The translations under genes and the position numbers were made by a program. A stretch of DNA of 64,000 nucleotides from Gonocerus acuteangulatus (lineage: Eukaryota > Arthropoda > Insecta > Hemiptera > Coreidae), in assembly GCA_946811695.1 (NCBI GenBank), contig OX328123.1, positions 33,263,373 through 33,327,372 of the forward strand, in the 5' to 3' direction. Below the pieces are notes generated by a model. It saw nothing but the letters and a program-made list of their open reading frames with translations, was not told the DNA's origin and ran no database searches. Numbering within the stretch: position 1 is the stretch's first letter; each line of letters begins with the position of its first letter. This document shows positions 47,962 to 60,024 of this stretch, one piece after another.

Positions 47962-48487
47962 CTATTTATTTAATTTTTGTATATATTCTTCTTCTTGTCT
48001 TACATGTATTTACTTATTTTTCTTTATCTCTCAAGTGCAGTACTGAGCTAAACAATCTTTGTACTAAGGAGTTGTGGTTAAATTGAAACTCCAGTGGTTA
48101 TTTAGGTTTTTCTTAGTTTTTTATGTTTATTTTTATCACATCTGAATCATGCATGCGTTCTACTCATATATGTTTTTACTTAGGTTTATAGAGACAACTG
48201 CTCTTTGTTATCGTAGCATAAGTAATTTTTATTGTCTTTAGGTTACTATTTACTTATATTCCATTCTCTTATTAGATTGTTAAGGATAAGATAGTTAATA
48301 TAGGTTTAGTACTTAGGAGATAATAATATAAGCAAGGCTTGCCAGCAAGCCAAGCAAATTTTGAGCGAAGGAGACGCTCATTTTGTATTTTTGTATCATC
48401 GGCCATTTTGTACAACAACGTTTTTTTTTTGTGAATTCATTATGTTGTAGTTTTTATCTTCAAATAAAGTATTTTATATATATATAT
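47962..48487. other. Unassigned intergenic
   Basis: Nothing recognised. Confidence 0.4.
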
Positions 48488-49048
48488 GGTAAAACTGAAG
48501 GAGAGCGTCCTCAGCTACGATTTTCTTCAAAGTTTGCACTATAACGTATTTTGATGCACTAAACACGAATCCGTTGAAAAAAAAATCCCGCTCTCAACTA
48601 GGAAAGAAGTTATTAAAAAAAAGTTCACTGTTATGGCGGTTATAAAAGACGGTGTAAACAGCTTATATGTAAACACGCGCATGCGCAATAGTCCTTAATC
48701 ACGAAGTGTAATTGAAATTCAGACTCACCTGTGGTAGCTGACTTGGTCGTAAACTGTCGCTTTTGGGCATACGTGCTATGCGTTTCCGCTCCCTCCGCTC
48801 GCTCAAGAAAACATCAAAACCCCTAGTCAATCCAACTCGCAGAAATGAAAAGAATTCTATTCCCAAAAGTCGTCCTAGGCAATCTTCCCTAACCTTCATA
48901 ACAGTGAACTTTTTTTTTTTAAATAACTTCTTTCCTAGTTGAGAGCGGGATTTTTTTTTCAACGGATTCGTGTTTAGTGCATCAAAATACGTTATAGTGC
49001 AAACTTTGAAGAAAATCGTAGCTGAGGACGCTCTCCTTCAGATTTACC
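48488..49048. mobile_element. Mutator-like MITE M1a (561 bp, long TIRs)
   Basis: Long inverted arms of more than 110 bp (GGTAAAACTGAAGGAGAGCG ... reverse complement) with anchors ATAACGTATTTTGATGCAC and CACGAATCCGTTGAAAAA. Inserted inside a TA tract. Carries GCGCATGCGC at 48677-48686. The sister copy M1b shows a 9-bp duplication. Confidence 0.85.
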
Positions 49049-49102
<54 letters not shown>

Positions 49103-49106
<4 letters not shown>

Positions 49107-50830
49107 GGTGTCCTCCCGTAAATGTCTAGTCATATTGTGAGGAGTAATAGAGAACCCTTAGGGGAACAAAAAATGTTCTATGACGATTTCCCAAATTCTC
49201 GCCCATAAGGGAGAAAACGTAGTTTTGTCGTTTTTTCTAGACAAACGTGGTTTTTAAGAGAATAATCTTTGTAGCTCCGTTCCAGGTGGTACTACTAGAA
49301 AGGGAGTGAAACCAATCGAAAGCTGAGTAAATTTACTATAAGACTAGTTGGGAGTAAACGTAAAAATGAATGAATGTAAGTATGTATATCTTACCAAAAG
49401 AAAGCTATTCTAAATTTCCTGATATTATATTGATATTTCTTTCCATCGTTACTCCTCAATGGGCAGGATCTGAGACTTCCGGGTTTCAGAAAAACTTCTT
49501 CATTTAACCAGCTTTCCATTCATGTATCACAACCCTGTGTTATTGAAGTATTTGAACGGTTTAAGAACAAAAGTTTTAAAAAAAAAAACATGGATCTGTG
49601 AAAAGAAAATTATATTTTTTTCTTCAGTTTATTCAAAAAGCTGAAGAGAAATATTTATTTGTATAAATGTTTACATAAATATTAAGTAAATATTTACTTA
49701 AAACAATAAAAAAAATTAATTCCACGAATTTAAAAAAAAATCCTAAAACAGTAAATAAATAAAATACACAATTTGTTAATTACAGTAACTAATAATGGGT
49801 CCAGGAGGTGGCCATTAATGAACCCCAACCATACATTTACCTCAAAAATTACTATTTTTACCTAGATCAAGCATTTGAACATATTTTTACAGGTATTTAT
49901 TTAAAAAACAAATGCTTTACCTTGAATTGATACTGATGGCTATGCTTGTGAAACTCACTGATTCTCGTGAGCCCATGCGTTTTTGTTGTGGCAATTAAAA
50001 ATTCTATCCCTCATAAATAAGATGTACATAGTCCTGTAAAAATGTGTTCAAATGCGTGATATAGGTAAAAATAATAATTTTTGAGGTTAATGTATGGTTG
50101 GGGTTCCTTATTGGCCGCCTCCTGGACCCAGTATTAGTTACCTGAATTAATAAATTCAACATAAATGTGTATTTTATTCATTTACTGTTTTAGGATTTTT
50201 TTTTTTTATATTCGTGGAAGTATTTTTTTTTATTGTTTTAAGTAAATATTTACTTAATATTTATATAAACATTTATAAAAATAAATATTTCTCTTCAGCG
50301 CTTTGAATAAACTGAAGAAAAAAATATAATTTTCTTTTCACAGATCCATGTTTTTTTTTAAACTTTTGTTCTTAAACCGTTCAAATACTTCAATAACACA
50401 GGGTTGTGATACATGAATGGAAAGCTGGTTAAATGAAGAAGTTTTTCTGAAACCCGGAAGTCTCAGATCCTGCCCATTGGGGAGTAACAATGGAAAGAAA
50501 TATCACTATAATATCAGGAAATTTAGAATAGCTTTCTTTTGGTAAGATATACATACTTACATTCATTCATTTTTACGTTTACTTCCAAATATTCTTATAG
50601 TAAATTTACTCAGCTTTCGATTGGTTTCACTCCCTTTCTAGTAGTACCACCTGGGACAGAGCTACAAAGGTTATTCTCTTAAAAACCACGTTTGTCTCGA
50701 AAAATCGACAAAACGACGTTTTCTCCCTTATGGGCGAGAATTCGGGAAATCGTCATAGAACATTTTTTGTTCCCCTAAGGGTCCTCTATCACCCCTCACA
50801 ATATGACTAGACATTTACGGGACACCCTGT
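49103..50830. mobile_element. Foldback element F2, 1.7 kb
   Basis: Ends ACAGGGTGTCC / GGACACCCTGT inside TA repeats. Arms of roughly 790 bp pair almost completely (CGTAAATGTCTAGTCATATTG at one end, its complement at the other; AACCCTGTGTTATTGAAG inside), leaving a loop of about 140 bp near 49900-50035. No transposase. Confidence 0.88.
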
Positions 50831-50877
50831 ATATATATTCGTTTAATCCCATTGTTTGTTTAAAATATATTCAAAAA

Positions 50878-51937
50878 GTCCGTCACGCAGGAGCTGCATA
50901 ACTAAGCACTTTCCTCAGAATTTGGGTAGTGTAGACTGCTTTCCAGAACAATTTGCTTAAAATATCCTACATAAATAAAATAAAAACATGAATAGTTCTC
51001 TTTTAATTTCGTAATGAGTAACTGATAAATTATTAATTTGCTTCCAGAGTTATGTTTACACATGGTACCTACTAAACTCCGTAATAAATACAAAAAACCT
51101 CGTATTATCGTATTTTGATCTAACGCAGGAACCGGATACAGTCCCTCTAGCGCTCCTTGCGGCGCCTTTGTGAACCTATATCTGGCTGGCTTTTCTATTG
51201 AAATATATTACAAAGTAAACCCCCCTTACCGATTGACCGATTCAGCTCATTTTTACAACACTTCTTTCTCATGAGTTACCCACGACGTATACCGCGTTTT
51301 GTTACAATACAGCAGAAATTACGACCAGTATGAGTATATTAGTAATTTGGGTCCGGAGTAAACCCCCCCCCCTCCTAATGAACCGATTTAGTTTATTTTT
51401 ACAACACATATTTACCTGTAGATTACCACTACGAATACCGAGTTTCGTCGAAATATACCAAAAATCACGGTTGGTAGTGGCGAATTGGTATTGTGGGTCT
51501 GGAGTAACCCCCCCCCCCCTCCTAATGAACCGATTTAGTTTATTTTTACAACACATATTTACCTGTAGATTACCACTATGAATACCGAGTTTCGTCGAAA
51601 TATACCTAAAATCACGACTGGTAGTGGCGAATTGGTATTGTCGGTCCGGAGTAAACCCCCCCCCCCCTCCTCATGAACCGATTTAGTTAATTTTTATATC
51701 TCACTTTTCTCTCTATATTACCACTACGAATACCAAGTTTTGTTGAAATATAACAAATATTACGGCTGAAATGGTCAAATTAGTGTTTTAGGTTCGGGGT
51801 AAACCCCCCCTTCCGGTGGACCGATTTTGGTGGTTAACGAACTCGTTCAATCGTTTGCTAATTGAATGCTATATACCAAGTTTCGTGACGAAAAAACAAA
51901 AACTCTGGCCGCTATCGTGTTAACAGACACATATATA

Positions 51938-52001
<64 letters not shown>

Positions 52002-52147
52002 TATATATATATATAGATATATATAAATTTTAACGGGGGTCATTTTCGGTGTCTACTAGGTAGGATCGATAAGGATTTGAAGAAACTTTTCAAAAATTCC
52101 GTCATGAGTCCAACCTCAATAGCTACTTTCCTTCGGAGGAAAGTGCT
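50878..52147 (+). mobile_element. Family B element B2, best complete copy
   Basis: The 5' end GTCCGTCACGCAGGAGCTGC follows AAAAA, with AAGCACTTTCC inboard. It has a C-run array at 51225-51800, a TA tract at about 51930-52025, and the TTTTCGGTGTCTA block. The 3' terminal hairpin ACTTTCCT-TCGG-AGGAAAGT (52125-52144) is followed by GCT and AAAA. Length 1270 bp. No coding potential. Confidence 0.88.
51225..51800 (+). repeat. ~147-bp tandem array with C runs in B2
   Basis: Four units registered on CCTAATGAACCGAT (about 51372, 51520, 51667), each preceded by 7-12 C and containing TACGAATACCGAGTTTCGTC. Confidence 0.9.
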
Positions 52148-52539
52148 AAAAGTCACCTTTTCGAGCACTATTGGTCACACTAAAATGGCCACTTCTAGGC
52201 TTTACCTATTTCGTTTAGACTCCCTCCACTCCCTACTAACTCAATGGAGTCGAAGCAGTTTGTGTCTCCTTGTCAATATCGATTGCAACACTATTCCTGC
52301 TTCCAAAGTCTATACCGCCAAAATGTACTTCCCCTTAGCTCCTAAGTTTTTGAGTGTATGGATTAGATAGACCACATGGCATCTTGCAATGTTGGTTCTA
52401 TAACTTTAAGCACATCTGCAGTCACCCCATCGAAGAGTTATAAATGTACGAAAGTACTATAATGAATTGCTATTGTTGCACTTCTTCAAAGCTCATTGGA
52501 TTTGGTTAGTTCGTAAAATATTAGTTATTGTACAAGAAA
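52148..52539. other. Sequence upstream of candidate exon 1
   Basis: About 390 bp with less simple sequence than the surroundings and no repeat I recognise. It could hold the promoter and 5' UTR of the candidate gene. No core motif is convincing. Confidence 0.25.
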
Positions 52540-52579
52540 ATGACCGACCAGCCAATGAAGAAAGCAGCCAATCCGTCAG
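52540..52579 (+). CDS. Candidate gene, exon 1 (MTDQPMKKAANPS...)
   Basis: ATG in a good context (AAGAAAATG) opens 13 codons, MTDQPMKKAANPS, plus one base, then a GT donor (TCAG|GTACAT). The exon ends in phase 1. Exon 2 at 60555 starts with the two remaining bases of a codon, and exon 3 follows in phase 0, giving 106 codons plus stop. Product unrecognised. The 8-kb first intron would hold F3, hAT remnants, M1b and A13. Evidence is only splice-site fit, so this could be coincidence; additional exons may be missed. Confidence 0.3.
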
Positions 52580-52904
52580 GTACATCATTTTAATTTACTG
52601 TGCTGTCTTACACTTTTAAGTGTCTCTTTAATTTTAACTGTCTCTTCTCATAACTGGAAGTTTATTAGCGCATTATTAGATTTTTAAACAGTTATATTTC
52701 ACTCTATATCATAAATACTACTGAATGTACTATTGTGAACTTCGTCCTACAAATTATTGTTTAGCTTGAAATGAACTTGAGTATATAAGATTAAACATAT
52801 CATCTTAAGATCTAGTTTTAAATGTTATTGGTAATTACTGGAGATAGGTTTTCATGTTTTATAGGAATTCCTGTTCAGCTCAGTAATGAGTCATAGTTTT
52901 TTTT

Positions 52905-53045
52905 TAAAAATAAAAAAAAATCGGATTTATTTGATTTAAATCAGATTTTTTAAATTTAAATAGGATTTTTTTTTATTTAAATTGGATTTTTTTACTAAAA
53001 CCGGCTTTAAAAAAGAAATCAGACTTTTTAAATGTATCTAGTCTA
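52905..53045. repeat. TTTAAAT-rich low-complexity, possible hAT left end
   Basis: Repeated ATCGGATTTATTTGATTTAAAT-like units. Similar ATTTAAATC/AATCAAAT sequence lies just inside the right end of the hAT relic near 56215-56250, so the two may be the ends of one decayed element. Confidence 0.35.
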
Positions 53046-53195
53046 TATAGAGAGCTGGTTATTACCTAGTTGTTCATTATATAAACCTGTAACTAAAATA
53101 TTTGTTTATTTACAATGCAAATAATAAAATAACTATTCTAAAGTGGTGGGTCTTAAGTGGATAATTTTGGGACCATAGCAGAATTGACGGATCAT

Positions 53196-53360
53196 ATATA
53201 CAGGGGTTGAAGTTGTCCTATATTTTGAGACCGGAATTTCTGTAAATTTGAAGACTTAAATCAACAAAAATCATTAATTTTCGGTGATTAAAGGCATTAA
53301 ATTTAAATGTACAGAAACTCTGGTCTCAAAATAAAGAACAATTTCGACCCCTGTATATAT
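53196..53360. mobile_element. Small foldback MITE (~165 bp)
   Basis: Inverted arms starting ATACAGGGGTTGAAGTTGT and the complement of ATACAGGGGTCGAAATTGT, with inner match TTGAGACC(A/G)GA. It sits between TATAT flanks. Non-coding. Confidence 0.75.
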
Positions 53361-53746
53361 AATGACTTAATTTTAAAACAACAATTTTAGAAATGAAGCT
53401 TTACAGAAATATTAAACACTAGGGAACAGATATAATTGTATTTATATATTCTTTTCTGATTCATGAATCCTAAGTATTGATGTAATTCTGCACATTTTAA
53501 AAGTATTTAAACAGTTTTTTATTTTACATATTTTGTCAAAACTTCATATTTTTACATATTCTGCCATAAATACATATGTTTGCTACATATTTTAATATTC
53601 TTAATAATAATATACATATTATATTTATTTTGTAATTGAAGAAATAAAGGAAAACCGAGAAAGAAAATAAAACTTTACCCATTGAGTCTAGGTGATTTTT
53701 CTAATTCCAAGAAGGTGGCTGTATATCTACTATGTCAATACTAGGT

Positions 53747-55113
53747 ACAGGGCGTCACAAAAATAATGGTCATCCGTTGGCCAGATGATTCTCCAATGCG
53801 AGATCGGAAAAAATAACCCCCACAAAATTGACCTTAAAATGTTATTCAAGGTCATATTTTTGTATTGCATATTTAGAATCAACAACTCATGAGGAAGAAA
53901 AAGGTCGACACCATAGGTCAGAAATTTCTCCTTATGGCCAAAATGACGATTAACAGCGCATATGTGGGCCATTCCATTACAATCTTCAAATGGTGGCCGA
54001 TAATTTTTTTTCTTTAGTATGTTCTACTAACATTGCCTAACACAAAAATACCTCGTTTGATTTTTTTTTTAAAACGCATCTTCCAGTATAAAATAATGTA
54101 AGTATATTGATCAGCGGCAATCATTGGAGGACCAGAACTTCCTTCGGGAAGAACGTCTTCCTTCAGATTACAGCAAGTTTAGGAGTTGAAGCCCAGGGAT
54201 CAGGAGCAGAGAGCATTGTTTTGCAGGTGGGTGCTGTACATGTTGGCAAGTCATCCAGACTTCCTCCAGCTGGTATTGTGGACGGAAGAAAGTTTGTTTT
54301 CTAACGTTACCGTCCACAGCAGGCAAAATGGAGGAGAATAACTTGGGCATATAAAAAAATTAGGAGAAAGTCTGGCAACTTGCCTCAGAAATGAATTCCG
54401 AAATATTTAAGCTGGTGAACAGGCACAATTTCTACGGGTGCTGGAGTGATATTCTTATAACTTAATTTTTTTTTTTTTTTAGGAAGAAACTTTTTTTTCT
54501 GCGCACGGGCAAGGACAATTATTCTATCCTCTATTCTAAGAGCGACTCGAGGACAGGCTGGTTCATGAAATTCATACATGACCTGTGAAATCCTTAATGA
54601 TTAATTTCAGCGATTGGTTGAAAGCTTATGGCCAGGAGCTCTTGATAAGCTTCGAGAATAACCTCATGAAGGCATTTCTGTCAATTGTAAAATATGCGTT
54701 CTGGTCCTCCAATGATTGCCGCTGTGAGGGCCGATGTTCAATACACTTACATTTTTTTATACTGGAAGTTGCTTTTTTTAAAAAATCAAACAAGGTATTT
54801 TTGTGTAAGGCAATGTTTGAACATTCTAAAGAAAAAAAATTATTAAAATTGGCCACCATTTGTCGATTGTAATAGAATGGCGTATACGCTGTTAATGGTC
54901 ATTTTGACCATAAGGAGTCATTTCTGACCTATAGTGCCGTTGACTTTTTTCTTCCTCATGACTCACAGTTTCGAAATATGCAATAAAAAAATTTGACCTT
55001 GAATAACATTTCAAGGTCAATTTAGCGGGGGTTAATATGGGGGTTAATTTTTCCGATCTTGCATTGGAGAATCATCTGGCCAACGGATGACCATTATTTT
55101 TGTGACACCCTGT
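53747..55113. mobile_element. Foldback element F3, 1.37 kb
   Basis: Ends ACAGGGCGTCAC / GTGACACCCTGT. Arms of about 400 bp (anchors TAATGGTCATCCGTTGGCCA, GATGATTCTCCAATGC, GCGGCAATCATTGGAGGACC) surround a unique centre of about 550 bp (54145-54690) that is more G+C-rich and lacks a recognisable gene. Sister in type to F1 and F2. Confidence 0.85.
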
Positions 55114-55309
55114 GCAAAAGGCATGTTGTTAGTGGATAGCATTAGAATTATACAAGAGTAATAGAGAAAATCCAGGTTTTAGGAGCTACTGGGAATAAAT
55201 TAAAAATAAAGTGAAAAGACAGTCTAGAACAAACCCCTAGGTGGAAAAATATCCACATTATTGGGGATATCCATAGTGGCAAAACGATTAACAGTTTAGT
55301 TAAATCCGA

Positions 55310-55475
55310 CTCTTCAGAGCAGTTGATTGTAGCCTTAAAATACACACCAGAGACTTTAGTAGAAGTTGAAAGATAATTCAGTCACTTCAAAAGCATACTC
55401 AGATCAGACCGGCAGCATTTCACGTTTGAAAATTTCAAAATTCAAGATGTAGCAAACAATCTTCCAAAATAATGT
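55310..55475 (+). pseudogene. hAT transposase C-terminal (dimerisation) fragment
   Basis: The frame reads VALKYTPETLVEVER, a stop, FSHFKSIL, then FTFENFKIQDVANN. This is the hATC motif (hydrophobic stretch, VExxFS, then N-terminal-of-end ENF) of ZBED-like transposases, with one in-frame stop and no upstream catalytic domain. Confidence 0.65.
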
Positions 55476-55762
55476 TCATCTGTAGAAATTTTCAACTTTT
55501 CCACCTTTTATAATGAGTTCTTAATTTTTATTTATGCTTTATTTTCCAATATTTTAAACAGTTTTGTTCTTTCCATTAATAATAACAGAGTTCCTACTTA
55601 TTATTTATGCTTTTCTTTTCAATATTTTATAGTGTTTAAGGTATTTGTTTACCAAATATTTTCAATTTTTTATTACACATTTTATTATAAATAGTTAAAT
55701 ATATATATACATATTGTGAATTTTATATTACATGAACATCCATTCCCTATTAATCACGTACA

Positions 55763-56252
55763 CTAACAGTAATATTTATTTAAAGCTTTGAACAAAAAAC
55801 CCAGTTTATCAGCCTTTTCACATCTAATTAGGTAGTTTCTCATTTGACTGTGAACAAAACCAAGGGTTGAAAACAGTCTTTCAACCCCTGCAGAAGTTGC
55901 CTTTCCTGTCATAAGCTGCTCTATTATTAACAGTTCTTTTGAGGAAATACAATATTTTAAGGCCGATGTAGACTTCCACCAATTAAAAGCATTCACTTCG
56001 CCCACTACCTGCCAATCTCTTTTATCTTAAACATAAAAGGAGATTTATTTGCAGAATTAAAAACAAAGAAAGGGTCATAAAAGAAACAGACTTTGAATAG
56101 ATAAGAACGGTCAAGTGAGGGTAGGCCCTAGGAACAAAAAGAAAGACGAAATGTTGATATGGCTGAAAAAAAGGCAGATATAGTTAGATTTAAGTTAAAA
56201 AAATAACTAAAGTTAAAAAAATCAAATGATTTAAATCGTTGACACCCTGGTT
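55763..56252 (-). pseudogene. hAT transposase C-terminus plus element end
   Basis: An 80-codon frame at 55763-56005 ends LFKALNKYYC and carries the hATC signature TSAGVERLFSTLGFVHSQMR. Upstream (higher coordinates) is A+T-rich sequence ending GTTGACACCCTGG at 56252, a plausible hAT-type terminus (CAGGGTGTCAAC on the other strand). The catalytic part is deleted. Confidence 0.75.
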
Positions 56253-56691
56253 AAAACATTTATGTTTTTAATATTTTTCTAAACTGAGTATGTTGCTAGG
56301 ATTCTCAAGATGCTCATAATGATTGTTGCTTACAAGTATAAGGAGCGAGTTTCATTTCTTTTAGGCAGGTAATTCTCATCTATTTATTATGCTTTCCACT
56401 TGTGCACACAACAAAATAAGCTCCTCGTTTGACCTAGTAATGTAGTATACTCTATTTAACAATTAGCCATTAAAGTCAAGTATTCAGAATAAGAAATTCC
56501 ATTACTGTTTTATTTTCTCCACTTTTTTAAAAAAGGGACGCTTTTAGCGCTTTAGGAAGGAATGTACACTAGGCAGAAAAAGTCTGGAAACACCTGCTGA
56601 AGTCTTACACTTATGTGCCCCTCCGGTCTAAAATAGGTACTTCCCATACTGAAACTATACTTACATTACACTACAAAAATTAACCTTTTAT
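56253..56691. other. Unassigned intergenic
   Basis: Nothing recognised. Confidence 0.4.
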
Positions 56692-56705
56692 TATAACAAA
56701 ATATT

Positions 56706-56767
56706 TTTTTTTTTTTTTTTTTGTTTTTTTTTGTTTGGGTGCATCTACTGCTAAGGTCATTAGCACC
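56706..56767 (-). mobile_element. SINE1-type 3'-end insertion (62 bp)
   Basis: T-rich tail then GGTGCATCTACTGCTAAGG and TCATTAGCACC. Perfect 14-bp duplication TATAACAAAATATT at 56692-56705 and 56768-56781. Confidence 0.85.
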
Positions 56768-56964
56768 TATAACAAAATATTATATTAATTCGTGGCATTA
56801 TTAGTCAATAGCAAACGAAATTAACATATATACATGCAAAAAAAGTCTGGAAACTGTGCTAACTTATAAATATTTGTATTATATGAACATGTTTTCTAGC
56901 TATTAGAAGCGTGTGGGACCAGCTTTATTTCTTGTAACTTCTTAAAAATGCTATTTCATAAAAA

Positions 56965-57228
56965 GTCTGTCATGCAGGAGCTGCATAACCAAGCACTTTC
57001 CTGAGAATTGAGTTGTGTCGAGAGTGCATTCCTGGATAATTTGCTTAGAATAACCTATATAGAAAAATTAATAATAGTCAGCTGTTTATAACAAACAAAA
57101 CAGAGCAAAACTATTTTCATTTACTTTGTGTTAAGGAAGGTTAGTTTAGCACATTATTCAGCAATGTGGTGTAAACTGACTACTTTACTCAGTGATTAGA
57201 TTACTTATACAGCTCTTGCTTGATAGAC
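56965..57228. mobile_element. Head-to-head pair of family B 5' ends
   Basis: The left part is a plus-strand B start (GTCTGTCATGCAGGAGCTGC, CAAGCACTTTCC). The right part is the same sequence on the minus strand ending TTGCTTGATAGAC|TTTT. The whole is a 264-bp inverted structure bounded by AAAA and TTTT, with no 3' end. Confidence 0.7.
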
Positions 57229-57289
57229 TTTTTTATTTTAACAACTCCTCTAAGAAAACTGCTTTTCATTACTTGACACTGAAAGTATT

Positions 57290-57820
57290 GTAATACTGAA
57301 GGAGAGTGTCCTCAGCACCGATTTTCTTCAAAATTTGCACTATAACGTATTTTGATGCACTAAACACGAATCCGTTGAAAAAAAAAGTTGCTCGCAACTA
57401 GGAAAGAAGTTATTAAGCACTAAAGTTCACTGTTATGGAGGTTATAAAAGACGGGGTAAACACGCGCATGCGCAGTTGTCCTTAATGACGAAGTGTAATT
57501 GAAATTTAGACTCACCTGTGGTAGCTGACTCGTAAATTGTCGCTTTTGGGCATACGTGCTATGCGTTTCCGCTCGCTCAAGAAAACATCAAAACCCCTGG
57601 TCAATCCAACTCGCAGAAATGAAAAGAATTCTATGGCCCAAAAGTCGTCCAAGGCAGTCTTCCCTAACCTTCATAACAGTGAACTTTTTTTTAAAATAAC
57701 TTCTTTCCTAGTTGCGAGCAACTTTTTTTTTCAACGGATTCGTGTTTAGTGCATCAAAATACGTTATAGTGCAAACTTTGAAGAAAATCGGTGCTGAGGA
57801 CACTCTCCTTCAGTTTTACC
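57290..57820. mobile_element. Mutator-like MITE M1b, 9-bp duplication
   Basis: Same family as 48488-49048: arms GTAATACTGAAGGAGAG ... CTCTCCTTCAGTTTTACC. Flanked by a perfect 9-bp duplication GAAAGTATT (57281-57289, 57821-57829), the length typical of Mutator-like elements. GCGCATGCGC at 57464-57473. Confidence 0.9.
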
Positions 57821-57829
57821 GAAAGTATT

Positions 57830-58864
57830 AAAAGTGTCTCAATTTAAGATAATTCTGATTATTATTTTACTTTGTGAGCCTTGCTAACAATGGTATCTAA
57901 TGTGTTAAATAATCAAAAAGGGACAAAATCATGAACTTGTCAGAAACGTTTGTAACTTCTATCAATTTATGCAGTCTGTTAATATTGTGGGTATTTTCTT
58001 TGTTTATACTACCGCTAGCCTTGTGAATCAATGGCTGTTTAATTTTGTCATATAGCTTGGTATAGGTCAATAACTTTCAGGACTTTTTGCAGTGTAGTTT
58101 TTTCGTCATTTAAGACTTCGGTCATGCCGCCTGATGTGTTATTTGTTTTCCTCGCCTGGTAGTGTCCTATGAATTGCGTCATGAATCTTGGACAGTTAAT
58201 TCTTCATGGCAGAGTTTACAGGTGGGAGAATAGAGTCCTTATAAGATGTAAGTGTTTTTTGTTTTTTTTGTGTGTTTAACGACATATCAACAAAAGATGT
58301 AAGTATGCATTAAATTGGCATGACCAATTTATATTCTTATCAAAACCAGTTCCTCCCTTCTGTTCAGCTTTTCAGAAGTTTTTTAAACATTTAACTCCCT
58401 TTTTGTGTTATTTAGTTTGGTTTCTGTGTTTAGGTAACTATTTTATTTTATTATTCGTTTCAAATCCAAACAAATTTTCATTTTTGTTGAATTGCAAATA
58501 GATAATTTCTGTGTAATTGACTTAGTGTGTCAATTATTCTTGACAGACATTTACAAACTGTTTTATTTATTTAAGCTAAGGCTAGAGAGTTTTCTGAAAT
58601 CTTCAATTCCATTAGGTCCCTCTTAGTTTCTTGAAATAAGTTAGGTTTCGCTGCCTCTTAAAGGAAAAAGTCAAAGACTTGTTTAGTTAATCTGATAATA
58701 TTTTAATTTTATTGTGAGCTTCACAACTATAGCGATTAGCTCATGATCAGGAAAATCTCTATCCAGTCAAAAAGAAAAAGCAAAAAAAAAAAAACAACAA
58801 AAAAACAAACTCTTAATTAGCTCATTCTGAGAAGAGGACCACAAAAATGTATTATTCCCTTTTT
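57830..58864. other. Unassigned intergenic with a 40-bp SINE tail
   Basis: No gene seen. At 58254-58293 a T run followed by GTTTAACGACATATCAAC is flanked by the 11-bp duplication AAGATGTAAGT (58243-58253, 58294-58304), an ultra-short SINE-like insertion. Confidence 0.5.
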
Positions 58865-58950
58865 AGCGTGGTTCCTCCCTCCCTCCATAGGGAGAAAAAT
58901 TTTGCGTTTCAGAACCCCTAGAGAACGAAAATAACCATGGTTCAAATGTT

Positions 58951-58999
<49 letters not shown>

Positions 59000-59905
59000 T
59001 TGTCTGTTCACGGCATAGCACAGCGAATAATGGTTCGATTTTGATAAAATTTGGTACACAAATCTTTCGTCTAATTTGAAAAGTCAAGTTCGTTAACCAG
59101 CAGAATTCGTCCACCGGAACATGGTTTTGGAGAAAAATTTGCGCGAAAAAAATCGTTGCGCTTACTTTATATGCTTGCAAGTACTAGTTTTATAGCCTTC
59201 TTGGCCTAAGAAAACGAATGAAACCATTTTTAAGGCGATAGCTTTAACCGTTTTCGAGAAAAGTGGCAAAATAGTTGTTGAATAACGTTTTTGGTTTGGG
59301 TACTTAGAATCATGGGATGTTTAGAGTTAATGAAGGGTTAGAATAAAATATTTTATTAAAGGACATGTAAAGTTTTGGGAACTTCGTATATTTTCCTTAA
59401 TATCTCAAAAACGGTTGAGAATCATGGTAAACGGAAGGTTACCATTTGAAAGAATACTAAATGCTCTACAAAAAATGTTCTAAGGAAAGTTCTGATTAGA
59501 GGATGCCAATTGGAGAAATAAGTGCTTAAAACTTGGAAGTAATTGATTTTGTTTATTCGAACGGGTCTTTTTGTCTGTTTTTATTTCTTATTATTTTTTA
59601 ATTGCTTAAAGTAGGAGAATGTATTTGACAATAAAACATAATAAGTAAAATACGAAAAGAAATGTATTGTTAGAAATATAGCTTTCCAAGAGAAAGAGAT
59701 TCGATGACGTCTTTTTAATATTTTCAACTGCCTTTATGCTGTTGGTTTTTTATTTTTTTTTAATTGCTTTTATTTGCAGAATTATTACTATAGTAGAACA
59801 ACACAAGAAAATGTGAAAATTTTTGATATTTTTCAATGCATTGAAACATATGAAATAAGTATCTCTAGAAGAGGATTATGGGTCCTGACTGTTTTTGCTT
59901 AGTAT
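58865..59905 (-). mobile_element. Family A element A13, 5' truncated
   Basis: The 3' end AGCGTGGTTCCTCCCTCC follows TTTT, but the return strand of the hairpin and the AATCCGGAAGTGCC block are deleted. TA tract at 58953-58993. The body is recognisable to about 59905; the GTCCGACTCG end is missing. Confidence 0.7.
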
Positions 59906-60024
59906 CTAAAAGTTATTTAATTTACTTTTACAGAATTTATTTCTTTATTGTATTCATATTATAATAAAATACTATACATGAAATTATTATAAGATGCTAT
60001 ATTACCTTATTTTCAAATGAAGGC

